This document shows positions 56,965 to 64,000 of a stretch of DNA of 64,000 nucleotides, piece by piece (within the stretch, counting starts at the first letter, position 1; every line of letters starts with the position of its first letter). The notes beneath the pieces were generated by a model. That model was not told the origin of the DNA. It saw nothing but the letters and a program-made list of their open reading frames with translations, and did no database searches. This stretch comes from Marinobacter litoralis (GTDB lineage Bacteria; Pseudomonadota; Gammaproteobacteria; Pseudomonadales; Oleiphilaceae): contig NZ_QMDL01000005.1 in assembly GCF_003336705.1 (NCBI RefSeq), forward strand, positions 62,001 through 126,000, given 5' to 3'. A program made the translations under genes and the position numbers.

Positions 56965-59072
56965 TGAATACAAGAAATATGCAAGAACAAACAGGTTTAG
57001 GGTCGAGGCTAGCGATGTTCAAAAAACTTAATGTCTCCGTAGGTATTATTGCCGTGGGGTTATGGAGCAGCCTGGCCAGCGCGGTCACGCTGCAAGACGT
57101 CACGTTTTCGTCACTGCCGGGTGAGCGCTTGGAAGTGATCATGGAATTTGACGGTACACCACCGGAACCGACCGGCTACACCATCGAGCGTCCGGCCCGG
57201 ATTACGGTTGACCTGAAAGATACAACGAGCGGAATAAATAAGCGCAGCATCCCGCTGGGGTCCGGCAATGCTCAGAGTGTGACCGTTGTGGAAACCAAAG
57301 ATCGCACCCGGTTGATCTTCAACCTGATTGAGTTGGTCCCCCACGAGACAACGCGGAATAACAACTCACTGGTCATGACGATCGGTGGCGCAGGATCATC
57401 AGTAGCTGCAACTTCCGGCTCCCAGCAAACGACGGTTTCCGCTCCCTCTGGTGCAAATGCACTGGCAGGCATTGATTTCCGTAGAGGGAAAGCTGGCGAA
57501 GGGCGAGTGATTGTTGATTTGGGCAGCAGCTCGTCCGCGGTGAACCTGACCGAGCTGGGCGGACGCATTCGTCTGACCATGCCGGATCTTGACGTGCCTG
57601 TTGATTTGCGTCGTCGATTGGATGTAACGGACTTTGCAACGCCTGTCACCCGTATCGATACCTTTGTGGAAGATGGGAATGCAGTTGTAGAGATTCGTCC
57701 GGAAGGGGATTACGACTACATCGCCTACCAGTCTGGCCGCGAGTTCACGGTTAGCGTGGAAGAGATCTCTCAGGAAGAAGCCGAAACCCGCCGTGAAGAG
57801 AAGTTCCCGTATTCTGGCGAGAAGCTCTCTCTTAACTTCCAAGACATCGAAGTGCGCTCTGTGCTGCAGCTGATTGCGGACTTCACAGGCTTGAACCTGG
57901 TTGCCAGTGACACGGTGGGCGGCAGCATCACGCTGCGCCTGCAGAACGTGCCTTGGGACCAGGCGCTGGATCTGATTTTGAAAACCAAAGGTCTGGATAA
58001 GCGTCAGATCGGTAACGTGCTTCTGGTAGCGCCTGCTGAAGAAATTGCAGCCCGCGAGAAGCTGGAGCTGGAAACCAATAAGCAGATCGCTGAGCTAGCT
58101 CCGGTTCGGTTGGATATTATTCAAGTTAACTACGCGAAGGCCGACGAAATTGTTAGCTTGATCCAAGCCGACGCCGAGTTGATCTCATCGCGAGGTTTCG
58201 TGTCATCGGATAAGCGTACCAACACCATTACCGTGCGTGAAACTGCGGATAAGCTCGAAGAGATTCGTCGCTTGGTGAGCACCTGGGATGTTCCCGTGCG
58301 TCAGGTATCCATCGAAGCGCGCATTGTTCGTGCACAGACCAACGTTGCCGAAGACTTGGGCGTTCGTTGGGGCGGTGCGGCCTACGATGTGAGTGGCAAT
58401 GATGTTGTTACCGTTGGTGGGTCCCTGGGAACTCTCAGTGAAGCCCGTGATGCAGCAAGTGGCGGTAGTAATACGATCTCGTTCCCCGGCGCTTTGGGTG
58501 TGGACCTCGGTGTGACTGGTGAAGGCGCATCATCTTTCGCCATCGGCTGGGGCAGTGACGACTTCCTGGTAGATCTTGAACTTTCTGCGCTGGAAAGCGA
58601 TGGCCGCGCGGAAGTAGTTTCGCAGCCTCGTGTTGTGACGGCCGATCGCCAGAGCGCGTCGATCAAGTCAGGTGAAGAAATTCCTTATCAAGAGGCTTCT
58701 TCAAGCGGCGCTACGTCCGTGTCGTTCAAGGAAGCGGTGCTTTCTCTGGAAGTAACGCCACAGATTACCCCGGATGATAAGATCATTATGGATCTGATCG
58801 TGAACCAGGATTCTCGTGGTGAGGTGACCGCAGGGATTCCGTCAATCAACACCAACGAAGTGACCACGCAGGTGCTCGTTGCGAACGGTGAAACGGTAGT
58901 GCTGGGTGGTATCTTCCAGTCAGAAGTTGCTACTCAAACAACGAAAACGCCATTCTTGGGTGACATCCCATACCTGGGGCGGTTGTTTAAGCGCACAGAG
59001 CATGTGGATGAGCGCAGTGAGCTGCTGATCTTCATCACGCCGAAGATCATCAAGAGCGATTTGATCCAGTAA
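56961..59072 (+). CDS. pilQ: Type IV pilus secretin PilQ
   Basis: 703 residues. A signal peptide (cleavage after ASA, about residue 41), one or two AMIN domains (about 45-260), secretin/TonB short N-terminal domains and N0/N1, and the C-terminal secretin beta-barrel with VVSQPRVVTADRQSASIKSG, EIPYQ, VANGETVVLGGIF and TPFLGDIPYLGRLFK. It forms the outer-membrane pore for the pilus. The terminator at 59089-59118 closes the operon. Confidence 0.95.
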   Translation: MMNTRNMQEQTGLGSRLAMFKKLNVSVGIIAVGLWSSLASAVTLQDVTFSSLPGERLEVIMEFDGTPPEPTGYTIERPARITVDLKDTTSGINKRSIPLGSGNAQSVTVVETKDRTRLIFNLIELVPHETTRNNNSLVMTIGGAGSSVAATSGSQQTTVSAPSGANALAGIDFRRGKAGEGRVIVDLGSSSSAVNLTELGGRIRLTMPDLDVPVDLRRRLDVTDFATPVTRIDTFVEDGNAVVEIRPEGDYDYIAYQSGREFTVSVEEISQEEAETRREEKFPYSGEKLSLNFQDIEVRSVLQLIADFTGLNLVASDTVGGSITLRLQNVPWDQALDLILKTKGLDKRQIGNVLLVAPAEEIAAREKLELETNKQIAELAPVRLDIIQVNYAKADEIVSLIQADAELISSRGFVSSDKRTNTITVRETADKLEEIRRLVSTWDVPVRQVSIEARIVRAQTNVAEDLGVRWGGAAYDVSGNDVVTVGGSLGTLSEARDAASGGSNTISFPGALGVDLGVTGEGASSFAIGWGSDDFLVDLELSALESDGRAEVVSQPRVVTADRQSASIKSGEEIPYQEASSSGATSVSFKEAVLSLEVTPQITPDDKIIMDLIVNQDSRGEVTAGIPSINTNEVTTQVLVANGETVVLGGIFQSEVATQTTKTPFLGDIPYLGRLFKRTEHVDERSELLIFITPKIIKSDLIQ

Positions 59073-59088
59073 TTCGGGTCAGAGCCTG

Positions 59089-59118
59089 AAAGCCGCCGCT
59101 GATACCGGCGGCTTTTTT
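59089..59118 (+). terminator. Intrinsic terminator of the pil operon
   Basis: AGCCGCCG (59091-59098), a 7-base loop, CGGCGGC and a T6 run to 59118. It lies 16 bases after the pilQ stop. Confidence 0.9.
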
Positions 59119-59138
59119 GTGTCTGTGGCTCGGCAAGG

Positions 59139-59167
59139 TTATGGATTGGCGCGCCCTGTGCTATTCT
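59139..59167 (+). promoter_or_regulatory. Possible sigma70 promoter of aroK-aroB
   Basis: TTATGG (59139-59144), 17 bases, TATTCT (59162-59167); the spacer again contains GGCGCGCC. It is placed between the pil terminator and aroK, where a promoter is needed. Both hexamers are weak. Confidence 0.35.
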
Positions 59168-59199
59168 CATCCGCCTGAAAAATTGTTGAGCGGAAAGTT

Positions 59200-59790
59200 A
59201 TGTCTTTGCCCAAACGCGTTGTTCTGGTTGGGCCCATGGGGGCCGGAAAAAGCACTATCGGCCGTTTGCTTGCCAAAGAACTCGGTTATCGTTTTTTAGA
59301 TTCGGATCGGGTTATCGAGGAGCGGTGTGGGGCAAACATCCCTTGGATTTTCGATGTCGAAGGCGAGGGCGGCTTCCGGCAAAGAGAAACCGCCATGCTT
59401 GACGAGATGACTGTCGAATCGGGCGTAGTGTTAGCGACGGGTGGCGGTGCCGTGATGCGCCCGGAAAACCATCCTTTGTTGCGCAAAAACGCTGTGGTTG
59501 TCTATTTGAAGACCTCGATCGAGCAGCAGGTAGAACGGACAAGAAAAGATCGCAATCGTCCTCTCTTACAAAACGATGATCCTGAAGGCGTGTTACGAAA
59601 GCTGTTTGCGATCAGAGATCCGTTGTATACCCAGTTAGCCGACATCGTGATGTATACCGACCGAAAAAGCCCCCGGCTTGTGGTTCGGCAATTGGTGAAC
59701 AGAATCAGCCCTAAAACCCCAAGGCATAGAAGGCAAAGGCGGAAGGAAGGTCGTCAGCATGTACAAGCTACTGAAAGAACTCAAAGTTGA
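59200..59790 (+). CDS. aroK: Shikimate kinase
   Basis: 196 residues. Walker A is [12 protein letters not shown] (11-22). [12 protein letters not shown] holds the shikimate-binding Asp, and [12 protein letters not shown] the second binding loop. [11 protein letters not shown] is the lid arginine region. It makes shikimate 3-phosphate for aromatic amino acids. The last 32 bases overlap aroB, so the two are coupled. Confidence 0.95.
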   Translation: MSLPKRVVLVGPMGAGKSTIGRLLAKELGYRFLDSDRVIEERCGANIPWIFDVEGEGGFRQRETAMLDEMTVESGVVLATGGGAVMRPENHPLLRKNAVVVYLKTSIEQQVERTRKDRNRPLLQNDDPEGVLRKLFAIRDPLYTQLADIVMYTDRKSPRLVVRQLVNRISPKTPRHRRQRRKEGRQHVQATERTQS

Positions 59791-60847
59791 TCTTGGTGAG
59801 CGCAGCTACCCCATTGTGATTGGGTCGGGGTTGCTGGGTTCTTATGATCTCACGCCCTGGGTGAGTGGCGGTCAGGTCATGATTGTCACCAACGAGACGG
59901 TCGCACCGTTGTACCTGGAAAAAGCGAAGGCATGTTTTCCGGGAAAACAGATAGATGTGGTTACACTGCCGGATGGCGAAGAGTATAAAAACTGGCAAAC
60001 GTTGAATCTTATTTTCGACGGTTTGCTGGAAAAACGTCACACCCGCCACACGACCCTTGCGGCGTTAGGTGGTGGCGTAGTCGGAGACATGGCAGGCTTT
60101 GCTGCGGCGTGTTACCAGCGCGGTGTTCCGTTTATTCAGATTCCGACAACCCTGTTGTCACAGGTGGATTCGTCGGTAGGTGGAAAAACCGGCATCAATC
60201 ATCCTCTTGGAAAGAATATGGTGGGTGCGTTTCATCAGCCGCAAGCCGTTCTGATTGATACCGATACGCTTGGAACCCTGCCCGCCAGAGAAGTGTCTGC
60301 GGGTCTGGCGGAGGTGATCAAGTACGGTTTGATTCGCACGCCGGAATTCCTAGATTGGCTCGAAGATAATATTGATGCGTTACGAGCCCTGGACACGCAG
60401 GCTTTAGGCGAAGCCATTTACCGCTCCTGTGAATGTAAGGCAGAAGTGGTTTCTTTGGACGAAAAAGAAGGCGGCTTGCGAGCCATTCTTAACCTGGGCC
60501 ATACCTTCGGGCATGCCATTGAAACCTTTGCCGGCTACGGGAACTGGTTGCACGGTGAGGCGGTGGGTACCGGCATGATGATGGCTGCCGATTTATCTGT
60601 GCGCGAAGGGCATATAAGCGAAGCGGACAGAACGCGGGCCGATGCCCTGATCCGAAGTGCAGGTTTGCCAGACAAAGCACCAGAAGGAATGGCAGAAGAG
60701 GACTTCCTGAGTCTGATGGCTGTTGATAAGAAAAATGTCGATGGCCAAATCCGTTTGGTATTGATGCGCGCATTGGGCAATGCTTGGGTGACGGCAGACT
60801 ACGCGCCTGAAAATTTGCGTGCGACCTTGAAAGCGTTTACCAGCTAA
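59759..60847 (+). CDS. aroB: 3-dehydroquinate synthase
   Basis: 362 residues. NAD- and metal-dependent. [44 protein letters not shown] and [11 protein letters not shown] (metal histidines) are all present. It forms dehydroquinate from DAHP in the shikimate pathway. The ATG follows GAAGGTCGTCAGC inside the end of aroK. Confidence 0.97.
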   Translation: MYKLLKELKVDLGERSYPIVIGSGLLGSYDLTPWVSGGQVMIVTNETVAPLYLEKAKACFPGKQIDVVTLPDGEEYKNWQTLNLIFDGLLEKRHTRHTTLAALGGGVVGDMAGFAAACYQRGVPFIQIPTTLLSQVDSSVGGKTGINHPLGKNMVGAFHQPQAVLIDTDTLGTLPAREVSAGLAEVIKYGLIRTPEFLDWLEDNIDALRALDTQALGEAIYRSCECKAEVVSLDEKEGGLRAILNLGHTFGHAIETFAGYGNWLHGEAVGTGMMMAADLSVREGHISEADRTRADALIRSAGLPDKAPEGMAEEDFLSLMAVDKKNVDGQIRLVLMRALGNAWVTADYAPENLRATLKAFTS

Positions 60848-60887
60848 CCGGTTGTCTACCCAGAAAACAATAAGACAGGGATGAGGT

Positions 60888-62399
<1,512 letters not shown>

Positions 62400-62409
62400 T
62401 ACTAAAAAG

Positions 62410-62426
62410 TGCACCTATATGGTGCA
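62410..62426. promoter_or_regulatory. NtrC-type binding box, upstream copy
   Basis: TGCACCTATATGGTGCA is a perfect 17-base palindromic match in shape to the NtrC box (GCAC-N7-GTGC spacing). It lies 54 bases upstream of the gltB -35 hexamer, just after the DamX-like gene. Confidence 0.7.
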
Positions 62427-62463
62427 CGACTTCCGTCGGTATGACGAAAAATTCAAAAAATTC

Positions 62464-62491
62464 TTGCCTGCCCTTTTTTTGTACGTATAAT
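62464..62491 (+). promoter_or_regulatory. Sigma70 promoter of gltB
   Basis: TTGCCT (62464-62469), 16-base spacer, perfect TATAAT (62486-62491). A start near 62498 gives a leader of about 88 bases. No sigma54 GG-N10-GC element was seen in the region. Confidence 0.75.
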
Positions 62492-62526
62492 CCCTTCCCC
62501 CTTTTTTAAAGTGTTAGCTCATTTTG

Positions 62527-62543
62527 TGCACTACAGTGGTGCG
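62527..62543. promoter_or_regulatory. NtrC-type binding box, leader copy
   Basis: TGCACTACAGTGGTGCG matches the NtrC box with one mismatch at the end. It lies about 30 bases downstream of the likely transcription start. Its centre is about 117 bases (11 helical turns) from the upstream box. Confidence 0.6.
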
Positions 62544-62585
62544 AGATGGGGTGACGGGAACGGATTTTTACGTGAGAGAACGCTT

Positions 62586-64000
62586 ATGACGACAGGCTTG
62601 TATCATCCCGATGAATTCAGGGACAACTGCGGTTTTGGCCTGATAGCCCACATGAAGGGCGAGGTTAGCCATAAGCTGTTGGAAACAGCTATCGAATCAC
62701 TCACCTGCATGACGCACCGGGGAGGCATCGCTGCCGACGGGAAGACCGGTGATGGTTGTGGTCTGCTGTTGCAGAGCCCCAAGGCCTTCTTGGTTAAAGC
62801 TGCTGAAGCAGCGTTTGGAAAAAAACCTGGCGACTTATTTGCAGTTGGCCAGGTTTTTTTAGCTCAAGAGGAAGGCAGGGCTGCGGCTGGTCGTGCTGCG
62901 ATTGAGCAAAGGCTGACCGAGCAAGGGCTCGATATCATGGGTTGGCGCGAAGTGCCTGTCGATGACAGCTGCCTGGGGCCCATGGCAAAAGACTGCTTGC
63001 CTCGCATCGAACAGGTATTTGTTGAGCCTGGCGACAAAACTGAGAAAGAATTTGCGATCAGTCTGTTCCTTGGTCGTCGTTATGCCGAGCGCGATATGGC
63101 TGACGATTCCGAGTTTTACATCTGTAGCCTTTCGCATCGTACCTTGGCCTATAAAGGCCTGATGATGCCGGCCGATTTGGCCAACTTCTATAAAGATTTG
63201 GGTGACCCGGATCTGGAAACCGCTATTTGTGTGTTCCACCAGCGCTTTTCCACCAACACCATGCCCAAGTGGCCGCTGGCTCAGCCGTTCCGCTATCTTG
63301 CCCACAACGGTGAAATCAACACGGTTGATGGCAATCGGAACTGGGCGATCGCCCGTGCGGCGAAGTTCAGCTCGCCGGATCTGCCGGACCTGCAAACCTT
63401 GCAGCCTTTGGTCAACCTGACCGGGTCTGACTCCTCCAGCATGGATAACATGTTGGAAATCCTGCTGGCCGGTGGTGTTGACCTGTTCCGAGCCGTGCGA
63501 ATGATGATCCCGCCGGCCTGGCAGAACGTTGACACCATGGATTCGGATCTGCGTGCTTTCTATGAATACAACTCCATGCACATGGAGCCGTGGGATGGCC
63601 CCGCGGGCTTGGTTATGTCTGACGGTCGCTATGCGCTTTGTATGCTGGACCGGAACGGCTTGCGCCCGGCACGTTGGGTGATCACCAAGGATGACTTCAT
63701 TACTTTGGCATCGGAAGTGGGTACCTACGACTACGCGCCTTCTGACGTTGTGGCCAAAGGCCGGGTTGGTCCGGGCCAGATGTTGGCTATCGATACCGAA
63801 ACGGGCGAGGTTCTGCACACACCCGATATCGATGAGCGTTTGAAAAACGCCCGGCCGTACCGGAGTTGGTTGAAAGAAAACGCCCTGAGAGTTGAGTCCA
63901 CACTTTACCAAGAGTCGCCGGAATTCAAATTGATGGAACCGGACGAGCTGTTGGTGCACCAGAAGATGTTTAACGTCTCCTTCGAGGAGCGTGATCAGGT
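62586..64000 (+). CDS. gltB: Glutamate synthase large subunit (partial, 3' end outside window)
   Basis: The first 471 codons are present. [14 protein letters not shown] is a short propeptide, after which Cys15 (CGFGLIAH) is the N-terminal nucleophile of the glutaminase domain. [48 protein letters not shown] and [10 protein letters not shown] are conserved ammonia-channel and glutamine-binding blocks. It makes two glutamates from glutamine and 2-oxoglutarate together with GltD. The frame is open to the last base of the window. Confidence 0.97.
   Translation, partial: MTTGLYHPDEFRDNCGFGLIAHMKGEVSHKLLETAIESLTCMTHRGGIAADGKTGDGCGLLLQSPKAFLVKAAEAAFGKKPGDLFAVGQVFLAQEEGRAAAGRAAIEQRLTEQGLDIMGWREVPVDDSCLGPMAKDCLPRIEQVFVEPGDKTEKEFAISLFLGRRYAERDMADDSEFYICSLSHRTLAYKGLMMPADLANFYKDLGDPDLETAICVFHQRFSTNTMPKWPLAQPFRYLAHNGEINTVDGNRNWAIARAAKFSSPDLPDLQTLQPLVNLTGSDSSSMDNMLEILLAGGVDLFRAVRMMIPPAWQNVDTMDSDLRAFYEYNSMHMEPWDGPAGLVMSDGRYALCMLDRNGLRPARWVITKDDFITLASEVGTYDYAPSDVVAKGRVGPGQMLAIDTETGEVLHTPDIDERLKNARPYRSWLKENALRVESTLYQESPEFKLMEPDELLVHQKMFNVSFEERDQ

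Noticed and set aside
62430..62585. Sigma54 promoter for gltB
   Set aside because: No GG-N10-GC element was found; the sigma70 hexamers are much better.
62859..63959. Long open frame (366 codons) on the minus strand opposite gltB
   Set aside because: It is antisense to a clear GltB reading frame with all conserved motifs; composition is typical of a shadow frame (rich in His, Gln, Arg).

Overview
The window is chromosomal DNA from a gammaproteobacterium. Gene content, protein sequences and gene order look Marinobacter-like; this is an inference from recalled family sequences, not a search. Supporting points are an LPS locus with kdkA, waaA and several GT4 enzymes; a tolC / thiC / nudF-DUF1249-cpdA block; rppH-ptsP; hslVU-SPOR-argS; priA / rpmE; and a malic enzyme-mrcA-pilMNOPQ-aroKB-damX-gltB block whose order resembles Pseudomonas and its relatives. 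I saw no tRNA, rRNA, insertion sequence, prophage or CRISPR array. The last gene (gltB) runs off the right edge.

Region 1 (about 0-21 kb) builds lipopolysaccharide and other surface glycan. A plus-strand run at 1.7-10.6 kb (Kdo kinase, O-antigen ligase family protein, aldolase fusion, CMP-Kdo synthetase homologue, APH-fold kinase, GT29-like protein, ParB-like protein, RfaY-like kinase, HAD phosphatase) has very short gaps or overlaps and looks lower in GC than its flanks in the lines I counted, so it is probably an exchangeable strain-specific glycan cassette. Opposing minus-strand genes hold a heptosyltransferase, four further glycosyltransferases (three GT4, one GT2), an ELM1-family protein, ManC, a YrbL-like kinase and two lipid A acyltransferases. 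waaA (Kdo transferase) closes the locus.

Region 2 (21-34 kb) holds tolC, thiC under a TPP riboswitch, nudF-DUF1249-cpdA, an orphan type VI-style lipase with a candidate immunity lipoprotein, the divergent metE/metR pair, and gcvH. Region 3 (34-49.5 kb) holds an RlmI-type methyltransferase, a HAD phosphatase, rppH-ptsP, a patatin phospholipase, hslVU with a probable heat-shock promoter, a SPOR protein, argS, an Ig-like lipoprotein and priA. Region 4 (49.6-64 kb) holds rpmE, malic enzyme, PBP1A, the type IV pilus alignment complex, two shikimate genes, a DamX-like protein and gltB, whose promoter is flanked by two NtrC-type boxes.

The most unusual signals are: (1) intergenic hairpin repeats with a conserved loop of 52-57 nt but arms that differ between copies while staying self-complementary; (2) a gene set that could make, CMP-activate and transfer an ulosonic acid using a GT29-like (eukaryotic sialyltransferase-type) enzyme; (3) the orphan lipase/immunity pair; and (4) the paired NtrC boxes around the gltB promoter.
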